DNA of 64,000 nucleotides from UBA2988 sp965237965 (GCA_965237965.1 CBDEGT010000003.1:744001-808000), one strand, 5' to 3'; positions 19,369 to 29,052 are shown, counted from the first letter of the stretch. The notes: generated by a model not told the origin, from the sequence alone. Program-made: numbers and translations.

Positions 19369-20580
19369 CTATCCTCGAGCGTACTTGTGAAGAGTGACCT
19401 CGACCTGATCGTCGAGCGTCGCGTAATGAGCCTGCAAGGTGGCGAGCACCTCGGGCCGACTAAAGTGCGCGGGGACTTCGCCACCCTCGGCGAGCGTCTT
19501 CCGCAGCATGGTTCCGCTCACGATCAACCGATCTTCTGCACCGTGAGGACACGTCCGCATGGACGCCATCCCATCGCAGCGATGGCAATAGAACGTCCAG
19601 TCGATCTTTAGTGGCTTGAGCTCGAGCGCGCCGCTCGGGATCTCGTCGAAAATGGTCTGCGAGTCGAACGGCCCATAGTACTCACCCACTCCAGCATGGT
19701 CCCGCCCTACGATCAGATGACTGCACCCGTAGTTCTGCCGGAACACGGCGTGCAGTAACGCCTCGCGCGGCCCAGCATAGCGCATCTCCATCGGGTACCC
19801 CGCCTGAATGCAGGTGCCCTTGACGAAGTACCGCTCCACCAGCTCGTTAACCGCTCTCACCCTGACCTCGGCGGGAATGTCTCCCGGCTTGAGCTTCCCC
19901 AATAACTGGTGGATCAGAACGCCGTCGCACACCTCGATCGCGATCTTGGCCAGGTACTCGTGAGACCGATGCATGGGATTGCGAAGCTGCATCGCTGCAA
20001 CGGTGTTCCACCCTTTCTCCGCGAAGATCCGCCGCGTCTCCGCCGGACGGAGATAGACCTGACCGTACTTCTGCGGAAAACCGCCCTCGCTGAAGACCCG
20101 CACCGGGCCAGCCAAGTTGACCTCGCCCTGCGCCATCACCTTGGCGACCCCTGGATGCTCGGCATCGGTGGTTCTGAACACCTGGGCGCACTCGAAAGCC
20201 TTGTCGACTGTGTATTTCTCCTCGACGGTCAAGGTCCCCATGACCTCGGCCGTGTCGGCATCCGTCAGGGCAACTTCTTGTCCCTCCTTCAGGCGATTGG
20301 CGACTTCGGTCGTGGTAGAGAGCGTGATGGGAATCGGCCAAAAGACCCCATCGCTCGTCACGCACCTGTCGCAGACGCCCCTCCAGTCCGCTTGCCCCAT
20401 GAAACCGGCGAGCGGGGTAAAGGCCCCGATTCCGAGCATGATGAGGTCGGAAGTCTCCCGAGACGTCATTCTCATTGCAGGTAGTGTCGAAGCTCGGGCC
20501 AACTCCTCTTGGAGCTCGCCGCCGGCAAGAAGCAAGGGCCGCAGGGCCTTCGCCTTTCCGTGGGGGTTTACCAGAGCCAT
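19369..20580 (-). CDS. sat: Sulfate adenylyltransferase (ATP sulfurylase)
   Basis: Homo-oligomeric ATP sulfurylase, 403 aa from the ATG at 20580 (MALVNPHGK), which fits family N-termini and has an AGGA upstream; an earlier in-frame Met at 20649 adds unconserved residues. Catalytic motifs: QLRNPMHRSHE (nucleotide and sulfate binding, QxRNPxHxxHE), GRDHAGVG, and a Cys cluster FYCHRCDGMASMRTCPHG resembling the zinc site of thiobacterial and Thermus-type enzymes. In the oxidative direction it makes sulfate and ATP from APS and pyrophosphate. First gene of the sat-aprBA-qmoABC operon, 245 bp after the end of the MFS gene. Confidence 0.95.
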   Translation of the reverse strand: MALVNPHGKAKALRPLLLAGGELQEELARASTLPAMRMTSRETSDLIMLGIGAFTPLAGFMGQADWRGVCDRCVTSDGVFWPIPITLSTTTEVANRLKEGQEVALTDADTAEVMGTLTVEEKYTVDKAFECAQVFRTTDAEHPGVAKVMAQGEVNLAGPVRVFSEGGFPQKYGQVYLRPAETRRIFAEKGWNTVAAMQLRNPMHRSHEYLAKIAIEVCDGVLIHQLLGKLKPGDIPAEVRVRAVNELVERYFVKGTCIQAGYPMEMRYAGPREALLHAVFRQNYGCSHLIVGRDHAGVGEYYGPFDSQTIFDEIPSGALELKPLKIDWTFYCHRCDGMASMRTCPHGAEDRLIVSGTMLRKTLAEGGEVPAHFSRPEVLATLQAHYATLDDQVEVTLHKYARG

Positions 20581-20824
20581 CAGCCCATCCTGATCTGATC
20601 GTGCCGACAATGGAGCGACATGACGTGCGCGACGTTTGACCTCTGCCAATCAGACGATGTTGCGATCATTAGACACCCGCCCTGCCGCGGACTGGAAAGC
20701 CTGCGGTTCGTCCAACCTTGCAAGCGATACGTGGATTCACAGCCAGACTTGCCGGAGGATTCGGCCTAACGTGCATCTAACGCGCCATCGAGCCTGGCGG
20801 GCAGAAGCACACCCCCGTCACCGG

Positions 20825-22212
20825 CTAACGGGAAATCTCTTCCAGCAACCTGCCTTTGGTTTCCGTCCCAAGGATCGCCACGGCCAGCACCCCGATGATC
20901 CCCAGGGCACCGACGAAGGTGTACGCCGCCACGACACCGCCGCTCAAGAGCAGGAACGGAAAGTACGCCGGCGCTAGCACGCCCGCTATGAGCCTCCCCA
21001 CGGCCTCCGCGGTCCCTACACCGGTGCTACGCACGCGGGTGGGATAGTTCTCCGCGACATAGACTTTGACGGCAGGGTTTGCTCCGATGCCGAAGAAGGA
21101 CATAACGATGCCGACAGCCAGGACGGACCCTGCAGTCTCCAAGAAACCGAAGAGGAACGCACACACACATGCGATGAGGGTGAAGCTGATGATCACCGGC
21201 TTACGCCCCCACGTCTCAACGAGCCAAGCTTCCAGGAACTTGCCCGGTATGGATGCCCCGACGATGATTGCCGTGATGACGAAGGCCGACGTGAGTGAGA
21301 AGCCCATCTGGACCACGACCGTGGGCATGAAAACCTGGATCGCATAGAACATGAAGAACGTGCATCCGAGGGCGAGCCAGCACATGATCGTGCGCTTGCG
21401 GTACTCGGACTGCCAGAGCGTGCTGACGGGGACGCGCTCCTTGCTGACGGTCACCGGAATGATCTCGCCCACTGGCGGCAAGGGTTGGCCGGATTGACGT
21501 TCCACCTCGAGTTCGATGTCGCGCATGACGCGCTCGGCCTCCTCGTCGCGACCCTTCGCCTCCAACCAGCGGGGCGATTCGGGCAAGTAGCGGGCGAGGA
21601 CGAACACGTACACAATCGGTATACCGCCCAGCACGAACAGCGTGCGCCATCCTACGTCGGGCGCCATGTTGGGGATGATGAGTGCGCCGAGTAGAGGCGA
21701 AATGAAGTAGCCCGCGGGACAGGAGGGAGTCCATGACACCGGTGGCCCTCCCCCGCCATTTCGAAGAGACCAGCTCGCTCATCATGGAATAGGGCAGCGG
21801 AAACATCGCGCCCATCCCAACTCCCGCGAGGAAGCGTAGTGTAACGAGCCAACCGATGCTGGGCGCAAAAGCGCACGCCAAGGTTAGAAGCGTGGAGAAC
21901 GACATACCCGCCAACAGGACCCGTTTGCGACCGACCCGGTCGGCCATGATACCGGAAGGGATCACACCGATGATGATCCCGATCGTCGAAGCCACGGCCA
22001 GCTGGCTCACCTGACCAGGGCTTAGCTCCCAGAGCGCCCTGACGGTAGGCAGAATGACGCCCACCAGCCCGATGTCGAACGCCTCGACGAGCCAGGCCAG
22101 ACTGCAGAGCGTGAGCATCTTGTATGCCCACCACGTCCGCGGCAGCCGCTCCAGCCCGTTCCCCGATCCCCAGAGGTTCAGAGCCAACAGCTTGTTCGTC
22201 GAGGCGAGCCAC
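20825..22212 (-). CDS. MFS transporter (apparent frameshift), downstream of dctP
   Basis: Major facilitator of the sugar/acid porter type. The N-terminal half reads MLTLCSLAWLVEAFDIGL, MADRVGRKRVLL (loop 2-3 motif) and FLAGVGMGAMFPLPYSMMSE. After TGVMDSLLS the frame is lost, and the other half continues one frame away with GYFISPLLGALIIPNM, LARYLPESPRWLEAKGR and later helices to the stop at 20825. The break maps to the CCCGCGGG stretch at about 21711-21718 and fits one extra base. The start is uncertain: a good AGGAGG (22222-22217) is followed by a GTG at 22212 that is out of frame, and the first in-frame Met is at 22118. Its place between dctP and sat suggests sulfonate uptake or product export. 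Confidence 0.75.
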
Positions 22213-22246
22213 GTTACCTCCTGAGGAATCGAGTCAGGCGTGCCAC

Positions 22247-23405
22247 TCAGCCATCGCCAACCGTCAAGCTTCCACTGCTTTCGGCGGCTTCCCTCAGCCG
22301 GGCGAAGGCACCGAGCGATCCGGCTAGTTCGATCTTGAAGGGGTCCCACTCAGGCCGGTCCACACCCGCGGCTTCGATCCAGGCCGACATCTCGTCGCCG
22401 CTGGGCTCGTAGATCTCGACCCCCCTTTCCCGCAACCGATCTGCCGCGTACGCACGACATCCAGGAAGAGCGATGAAGCTCGCCCTCATGGACCTCTCGC
22501 TCGCCTCCTCGAGGGCAGTGCGTAGCGCGGGCGCGAGGTTCTGGAACCAAGTCAGGTTGCAGACATAGACCTGCGCGTCGGGCACCGATGAAATCAGGGA
22601 GATGGAGCCGAGCACGTCGAGGAAACCAGCCGTATAGAGCGTCGTGCCGGCCGGATCGAGGGCATCGGCTTCTCCCCCCCTCAGAGCCTCGAGAGTGCGA
22701 CCCCAGGGGATCGTTACGGGCTCGGCGCCGACCAAACGACAGAACTGAGCCAGGACGGACGAGCCCGGAACTCGAATCCTCAGTCCCGCGAGCGTCGTTC
22801 GGCGTGCGCACCGTGCCGCCCGCGCCACGGCGAGTCGCGATGGTGCGCGGGTCCTCCGTGTAGTAGAACAAGACCTTCAGATCACGCGAAGCGAGCGGCG
22901 GGTTGATCGCATTCGCCCACGCCTGTGATGTCACCAGATTGGCGTAGCGCTGATTGTCGCCGCACCAGTACGGGATGTTGACCAGGTCGATTGCCGGCAC
23001 GTGTGAAGCCAGGTTGGCCAGCGATACCTGGACCGCGTGCACGGAACCGGCGAGGAGCTTCTCCACGAGTGCACCACCGACACCGAGCTCCCCTCCGGGG
23101 TGCAGGTCTACCTCGAGCTCTCCCTCGCTGAGCTCTTCGATGTTTCGCTTGAACGCGGTCTGTACGACCGGGACGCTCACCTCCTGCTCGACGGTGTATT
23201 CCGTTGCTAGAATCATGGTCTCCGCCGGCTGACGTCCGCGTGTACTCTTTCCGGCGCCCGTGCGCGGAGCGCTCGCACGGGCGCCGACCTGCCGGGGTAC
23301 GACTCCGCTCAAGGCCACGGCGCCCCCGAATCTTGAAACCAGATCCAAGAACTGACGCCGATCGGGGGCTGGCTCGTCACGCATGAGATGGGACTTTGGC
23401 CTCAC
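22247..23405 (-). CDS. TRAP-type DctP-like solute-binding protein (apparent frameshift)
   Basis: Periplasmic binding protein of the DctP family, 385 aa when one surplus base near 22790 is removed. The N-terminus has a Tat-like signal (DRRQFLDLVSRF then GGAVALSGVV). Family segments run ELEVDLHPGGELGVGGALVEKL, YYTEDPRTIATR in the first part and, after the frame change, LAGLRIRVPGSSVLAQF, LRGGEADALDPAG, SERSMRASFIALPGC. Expected continuity (RTPND then LAGLRIRVP) locates the indel. It starts 33 bp after xsc and runs into the MFS gene. No DctQ or DctM membrane genes are present nearby, which is unusual for a TRAP binding protein. Confidence 0.8.
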
Positions 23406-23438
23406 GACGCGCGGGGGCAGCCGGGGTCTTGGAACCGG

Positions 23439-25152
23439 TCAGCCCTGGTACTTCTTCAGGAACCGCACCGGCTGCCGGAAGGCGTCGCGGCGGAACGGCT
23501 CAGCAAGCTCGCGTGTCACACGGACGTCCAGCACCGTGGGCTTACCCGATTTCATCGCCGCTCGCAGGGCGTCACCGACCTCGTCGCGGTGGCTGACGAC
23601 GGCGGCCTCAGCCCCCATCGCCCGCGCTACGTCGGCGAAGTTGGGATTGGTCAGGTTGGTACCCACAAAGCGCTGGTTGAAGTAGTCGATCTGATTCTTC
23701 TTCTCGGCACCCCACTGCTGGTTGTTGAACACGACCGCGATGACCGGAATGTTCTCGCGCACGCACGTCATGGTCTCGGCCATGCTCATCCCCCAGGCGC
23801 CGTCTCCCACATACGCGATGCACGGTCTCTCGGGAGCTGCAACCTTGGCGCCCATCGCAGCGGGGTAGGCGTATCCGCAATTTCCCCAGCTCATGGCGGC
23901 GAGGAAGGTCAGAGGCTCTTCGAACTCCAGATAGCTATTCGCCACCGAGCATACGTTACCGATGTCGGTCGAAACGACGGCATTCTTCGGCCGAGCCTTC
24001 GCAAGCTCAGCGAGCGCCTGCCTGGGAGCCATGCGGCCCTCTTCTGAGGGGGCGTTGGCGGTCCATTCCGACAGCTCTTCCTCCCAAGCCTTCTTGGCCG
24101 CGGTGATCTCGCTCAAAAGATCCGGATGCCGCTGCGCGGGCCCCATTTCACGCAGTCGCTCCAGAATCGCCGCCGCGGCCTCGCGCGCGTCGCCGCAGAT
24201 GCCGAGAGTGATGTTCTTCGTGAGCCCCAGCACACGGCTATCTGCGTCAACCTGGACAATCCGTGCTTCTGCCGGCCAGTAATCGAGGCCGTGCTGGGGA
24301 AGAGTCCCGAAAGGACCAAGGCGCGTGCCCAATGCCAAGACGACATCGGCCTTGGCAATCAACCGCATCGCCGCCTTCGATCCCTGATAGCCCGAGCGGA
24401 CCGCAACACAGCTGATGGCTAGCAGGGAACGAATCGTTGTGCAGGTAGCTGTTGGCTACAGCGCAACCGAGGTACTCGGCCAGCGCCTTCGCTTGCTCCA
24501 CGCCACCCGCCATCGCGACGCCTCCGCCCGCCAAGATGACTGGGAACTTCGCCTCCGCGAGAATTGCCGCCGCCTCCTGTAGTGCGGCGGGATCCCCTGC
24601 TCCACGACCGATGGTCTGAGGGGCCGCGATTTCCGCTTCGATGTCACCGTAGAAATAGTCGCGCGGTATGTTGATCTGGACAGGCCCGCGCTCGCGGAGC
24701 GCGATCCGCAGGGCACGATCCGTCAGCTCGGCCATCCGCTGCGGGCTATTAACGTGCACCTGATACTTCGTGATCTTGGAGAAGATGGGCATCTGATCGG
24801 TCTCTTGGAATCCGCCGAGACCCGCGCCCAAGCTGCCCGCTTCGGGTGTGATCGCCACCACCGGCGAATGCGCCCAGTAGGCGGCAGCGATCGCGGTCAC
24901 GAAGTTTGTGATTCCCGGACCATTCTGTCCCACGCAGACACCGTGGCGGTTGGTCACACGGGCATAGCCGTCCGCCATGTGGGCCGCGTTCTGCTCGTGC
25001 GCCACCGAAACGAAGCGGATACCGGCGGACGGAAATAGATCCAGGGCATCCATGAAGGCCGAACCGACGATGCCGAATGTGTCCTTGATTCCGTGCGCGA
25101 CCAGGGTTTCTACGAAGGCTTCGCTCGGGGTCATCCGAATTTTCTTAGTCAT
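23439..25152 (-). CDS. xsc: Sulfoacetaldehyde acetyltransferase (apparent frameshift)
   Basis: Thiamine-diphosphate enzyme that converts sulfoacetaldehyde plus phosphate to acetyl phosphate and sulfite, the central desulfonation step of taurine-type catabolism. N-terminal part: KIRMTPSEAFVETLVAHGI, catalytic-Glu region SVAHEQNAAHMADGYARV, and Xsc-like GLGGFQETDQMPIFSKITKY and INIPRDYFYGDIE. C-terminal part: the TPP/Mg motif GDGAWGMSMAETMTCVRENI followed by VVFNNQQWGAEKKNQIDYFN. The two halves are one frame apart; removing one base at 24391-24393 gives CGPLGYQGSKAAMRLIAKAD and 570 aa, close to the usual length. Other acetolactate-synthase-like enzymes lack the Xsc-specific segments. First gene of the minus-strand xsc-dctP-MFS run, divergent from pta. 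Confidence 0.88.
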
Positions 25153-25702
25153 CGGCGGACCCTTCCCAGGGTGGTGAATAATACAAGCGACACGAAACTG
25201 GGTGGCTCCGGAGGGGTGACAAAAAGCCGTGCGCGCGTCGGGCCAGGTCTTGGCTCAAGAGGCAGCAGAGGGACCCCTGTATGCTAGAGTGCGCGCGCCC
25301 CAAACCTCCTGCGTGCGCGATCTGTTTACGGTCGGTAAGGCTGATCAGGTCGGTCATGGTACGGCAGTTCAGCAACGTCCGTCAAGCTGACCGTAGAAGG
25401 CCGGAATCGGACCTAGGGCCCATAAGCGGCCGTCCTGTCTTCAGGACGGCACAGCCGCGCCGTCGGAGCTCAGCTCGGTCGAGCGTGATCCCGAAGGATG
25501 GCGCGAGGTGGCCGGATACCAGGAACGTGCGGTAGGGCCAGCCCGTTTCCAGGCGTCTCGAGGGTTCCGCGGAAAAGGCTAGTGGCCGATTCGACGCTCG
25601 ACTGGCACATTTCTTAGCGATCTGGAGCGCCTAGCCACGAGCCAGGCCTCGTGGGCTAGTCGGATCAAGTCCAGGGGTCACCTCACACCACCCTTTAGAT
25701 CT
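25153..25702. other. Divergent intergenic region between xsc and pta
   Basis: 550 bp with no convincing gene on either strand. It should hold the promoters of xsc (minus) and pta (plus). A TATTAT resembling a -10 box lies about 25 bp before the xsc start on the minus strand, without a clear -35. The strongest structure is the hairpin at 25429-25450. No regulator gene is nearby. Confidence 0.5.
25429..25450. promoter_or_regulatory. Perfect 9-bp hairpin in the xsc/pta intergenic region
   Basis: GCCGTCCTG and CAGGACGGC pair perfectly around a TCTT loop. It is about 300 bp before both flanking genes and has no T-run, so it may be a DNA operator dyad or an RNA leader structure. Confidence 0.35.
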
Positions 25703-26743
25703 TTGCCGAATCGTGTCAGGACACATGTGCGCCAGGACCCGGAGCTAGACTGCGTCGTGTCATTCCGCTCAAAACTCCGGTCTCGAGCTCGGGACAGGCC
25801 TCGGACGGTGGCGTTCCCCGAGGCAACCGACCCACGCATAGCGGAGGCCGTGGCGCAGATCCTCGAGGATCGATTCGTCCGTCCGATGCTGGTCGGCCAC
25901 CCGGAGGAAGTACGCGCCGCGCTGTCCGCTGCAGGTGGAGATCCCGAGAGCGCCACGATAGTCCATCCGGCCGTGGACGCCGACGTTTACGCAGCCCACC
26001 TCTTTGACCTCCGCAGGACCCGCGGATTGGCCGAGGACGAGGCGCTGGCGATCGCACTGAGGCCCCTCTTCCGCGCCGCGATGATGGTACGAAGAGGAGA
26101 AGCGGACGGTGCCGTGGCGGGCGCTGTATACCCAACGGCCGACGTCTTGCGCGCGGCTCTCTGGTGCGTAGGGCCCGCGGCCGGCGTGGCAACCGTCTCC
26201 TCATCATTCTATATGGTCGTGCGCGACTTCCGCGGGCGTGGCGCGGAGGTGCTTACCTTCACCGATGCGGGTGTCGTACCTGAGCCTAGTCCGCAGCAGC
26301 TCGCCGACATCGCGCTCGCCGCCGTGCGTGCTCGCCCCCACGTCGTAGGTGATCCTCCCCGAGTCGCGTTCCTTTCCTACTCAACCCACGGCAGCGCCGA
26401 CGGCGTATCCGTAGGCCGGGTATGCGAGGCAGTCGAGCTGTTCCGGGATAGAGCTCCGGACGTGCCGTGCGACGGTGAGCTCCAGGCAGATGCTGCATTG
26501 ATTCCTTCGGTCGCAGCGCGTAAGACGCCAGGATCAGAAGTCGCCGGAACGGCGAATGTCCTCGTCTTTCCCAACCTGGACTCGGGTAACATCGCGTACA
26601 AGCTGGTCGAGCGGCTGGCGGGTGCCACTGCCGTGGGGCCTATCCTTCAGGGCCTCTCTCGGCCTATCAATGATCTCTCCCGAGGAGCCTCCCCAAGCGA
26701 CATCATCGACGTCGCATGCGTCACTTCTCTCATGGCCGATTGA
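25703..26743 (+). CDS. pta: Phosphate acetyltransferase
   Basis: PTA_PTB-type enzyme making acetyl-CoA from acetyl phosphate, the product of Xsc. The 346-aa form starts at the ATG at 25703; an in-frame GTG at 25757 (giving SFRSKLRSRARDRPRTVAFP) fits family N-termini better, so the true start is uncertain. Family motifs: VAFPEATDPRI, ADGAVAGAVYPTADVLRAAL, SYSTHGSADG, DGELQADAALIP, FPNLDSGNIAYKLVERL and LQGLSRPINDLSRGA. Short Pta without the N-terminal DRTGG-type regulatory domain. Divergent from xsc, an association well known in sulfonate-degrading bacteria. Confidence 0.93.
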   Translation: MPNRVRTHVRQDPELDCVVSFRSKLRSRARDRPRTVAFPEATDPRIAEAVAQILEDRFVRPMLVGHPEEVRAALSAAGGDPESATIVHPAVDADVYAAHLFDLRRTRGLAEDEALAIALRPLFRAAMMVRRGEADGAVAGAVYPTADVLRAALWCVGPAAGVATVSSSFYMVVRDFRGRGAEVLTFTDAGVVPEPSPQQLADIALAAVRARPHVVGDPPRVAFLSYSTHGSADGVSVGRVCEAVELFRDRAPDVPCDGELQADAALIPSVAARKTPGSEVAGTANVLVFPNLDSGNIAYKLVERLAGATAVGPILQGLSRPINDLSRGASPSDIIDVACVTSLMAD

Positions 26744-26865
26744 AGCCCTCCCAAGGCATTCTTGGCGAGCTTACGGCCTATCGCCGCCGAGCCCCGAGGG
26801 GAGGTCGGCGAAGGCCGCGATACGGCCATCAACGACGCTGCTGAACGCGGTCTGCAGGAGCGCGC

Positions 26866-27233
26866 ATGAACTACGTGGCGATCAATCCAACGACGGGTGA
26901 GGAGCTCAGAAGCTATCCCACGCTGACTCCCGCCGAGCTCAAACGCACACTGCAGCGCTCGGAAGAGGCGTTCGGGGCCTGGAGGAATTCACCTTTCGTG
27001 GAGAGGTCCTCGATCCTGCGAGCGGTCGCGCGCCGATTACGCGCCGACGCATCCGAGCACGGCATACTCATGGCCGAAGAAATGGGAAAGCCCGTGACGG
27101 CCGGGAAGTCCGAGGCAGAGAAGTGCGCCTGGGTGTGCGAGTACTACGCCGACAATGCGGAGCGTTTCCTGGCCGACGAGGAGGCTCTGTCCGACGCTCG
27201 GCGCAGCTACGTCGCGTACCGACCGCTGGCGTG
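26866..27233 (+). pseudogene. N-terminal fragment of an aldehyde dehydrogenase
   Basis: The first about 122 residues match succinate-semialdehyde-type aldehyde dehydrogenases (MNYVAINPTTGEELRSYPTL, RLRADASEHGILMAEEMGKP, EKCAWVCEYYADNAERFL). Homology stops at SYVAYRPLA, where the nucleotide-binding domain should begin; the frame then ends at 27282. The catalytic Cys and Glu regions and about 330 residues are missing. It lies 122 bp downstream of pta in the same direction, so an intact ancestor could have been part of the sulfonate operon; that is inference. Confidence 0.8.
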
Positions 27234-27533
27234 CCCGACGACGCTACTGCCTATCAAGGGCGTAGCGCCAAGTACATCTTGAACGTGCATGGTCGTTGGA
27301 GCGATGCGAAGAAGGACGACAGCTGCATCAAGTGGTGTAGAGATCTGTGGAACGCGGTCGAGGAGTATGCCACCGGAGAGGCCTATGTGAACTTCATGAC
27401 CGATGAAGAAGCAGAGAGGGTGCCGTCCGCGTACGGCTCGAGCTATGAGCGTCTTGTCGAACTCAAGAACCGCTACGATCCCGGAAACCTCTTCCGCATG
27501 AACCAGAACGTCCGGCCGACGGCGAGCCGCTGA
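27234..27533 (+). pseudogene. C-terminal fragment of a BBE-type FAD-linked oxidase
   Basis: Starting right at the end of the dehydrogenase homology and one frame over, about 90 residues match the berberine-bridge-enzyme C-terminal domain of FAD-linked oxidases (YILNVHGRWSDAKKDDSCI, FMTDEEAERVPSAYGSSYER, ELKNRYDPGNLFRMNQN). The FAD-binding domain is absent. This is best explained by one deletion that removed the end of one gene and the start of the next. Confidence 0.8.
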
Positions 27534-27768
27534 ACCTGCCACCACACCATCCGGTGGGCCCGACCTTCCTGCATCGTCCGTGGTCGCGGCCCGGGGCGGA
27601 AGTCCCGGGGATTCGGTAGAAGGGAGGGGCGGGTCAGCGGAGGCCGGTCCTCGCGCTCCAGCCCGGTCTGATACGGCGTCCCGGCCGGAAAAAGGCTGGC
27701 TCCTCGGCGACATCAAACATATGTTTACCGGCGTCCTGCCCCTTCGTCCCGTCTCAGAGGTCGGAACG

Positions 27769-29052
27769 ATGAAGAGTGCATCGGAGCGTCGAGGTCCCTC
27801 CCTACCGTGGAACGAGTCTGCGGAGCTGCTCCTCGAGACCGTGCCCGGCGTGGTTTCCGCCACCATCGAGGGCTCGCGACACTCGGTTTCCGAAGTGCGG
27901 GTGTGGTACGAGCCCACGTGGCCAGTCGGCCAGGTCATGGACGCCGTCTACGAGTGCCTCACCAATGAAGCCAAGGCACACCTCGCCGCTGCCAGATTCC
28001 ACGCGGTCGTCACACAACCCGATCGACGGACCACGCGCAGAGCGCGTCCCGAGCGCGCCCCCACGACCTCGGACGGAAGGGAGAGCTCGCACGACACACC
28101 GCTCACGTTGGTGGGTCACAGAGTCGACGAGGTCCAGCACGGAGTCGTCGGCGTGCAGGTCTGGCTCGAGTGGCAGGGGAGGACCTTCAGCGGAGCGGCA
28201 GTCGGCCCCACCGTCCCACCAGGTAGCCTCCGCACGCCGGCGCTGGCGACACTCCGGGCGCTACACTCGTGCCTTCAGGTCCTGTATGAGGGGCCCATGC
28301 AGCCGGGACTGGTGCTCGAAAGCGCCGTCCGAATCACGGTCGAGAACTCGCCGGTCGTGGTCGTTGCGCTCACGGCGGCGGAAAACGCCCGCCCGCGCTC
28401 TCTGACATCGGCGTGGGCTGACGAAGGTGTTCCGGGCCTCGCCGTGATCATGGCTACGCTCCACGCGACCTCCCGCACGGTCACCCGGTGGCTGAACCAG
28501 AAGCAGCAATCCGAGAGTGCCCGATCCGCCGCCACCACCGGGTCGGGAGGCACACGAAGCAGCACCGCGGCTGAGCGGCGCCTAGCACTCGTCGACTTCG
28601 AGGTGGATCGCAGCCCGTCCGGAGACCTCGATGTCGGTGTGCGGCTCGCCGGCTTCGGCGAATCCGTGGATCGGCGCAGAAACGGGAGCGAAAATGAAGC
28701 CGCGCAGCTGCAGTTGGGCGCCTCTGCCACACTCGACGCTGTGCACGAGCTGCTACGGCTCGCGGGATGGAGCGAGTATCACGACGGAGATCTGCGACAC
28801 GCCGGCGCCTGCCGCCTGAGGACGGGGGAGCACGACATCGTCGTCGTCCTCGCCGAGGCGTTGATGAACGGCCACCGGGTTCCGTTGGCCGGGGCCACGT
28901 CGGCGGACGACGGCGTTGAGCGCGCGTCGATCACGGGCTACGCTACAGGCGACGAACCCGCTCGTCGCCGATCGCGCCGCCATCTCGACCTGACGGAGCA
29001 ACTCAGGCCTGTCTTCCGGACAGTCTACGCGACCCGAAGGCACCCGACTTAA
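27769..29052 (+). CDS. Hypothetical protein with internally repeated domains
   Basis: 427 aa from the ATG at 27769, which has a GAGG upstream; the frame is open further upstream but that part looks non-coding. No signal peptide or membrane segment, so probably cytoplasmic. Residues about 10-85 form one alpha/beta unit (LLLETVPGVVSATIEG, EVRVWYEPTWPVGQVMDAV). Two longer units follow that resemble each other: one around VDEVQHGVVGVQVWLEWQG and LRTPALATLRALHSCLQ, another around LDVGVRLAGFGESVDR and LQLGASATLDAVHELLR, each ending in a VVVALT/VVVLAE strand. A Ser/Thr-rich linker joins them (about 245-265). I do not recognise a characterised family. It is flanked by unrelated genes. Confidence 0.65.
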   Translation: MKSASERRGPSLPWNESAELLLETVPGVVSATIEGSRHSVSEVRVWYEPTWPVGQVMDAVYECLTNEAKAHLAAARFHAVVTQPDRRTTRRARPERAPTTSDGRESSHDTPLTLVGHRVDEVQHGVVGVQVWLEWQGRTFSGAAVGPTVPPGSLRTPALATLRALHSCLQVLYEGPMQPGLVLESAVRITVENSPVVVVALTAAENARPRSLTSAWADEGVPGLAVIMATLHATSRTVTRWLNQKQQSESARSAATTGSGGTRSSTAAERRLALVDFEVDRSPSGDLDVGVRLAGFGESVDRRRNGSENEAAQLQLGASATLDAVHELLRLAGWSEYHDGDLRHAGACRLRTGEHDIVVVLAEALMNGHRVPLAGATSADDGVERASITGYATGDEPARRRSRRHLDLTEQLRPVFRTVYATRRHPT

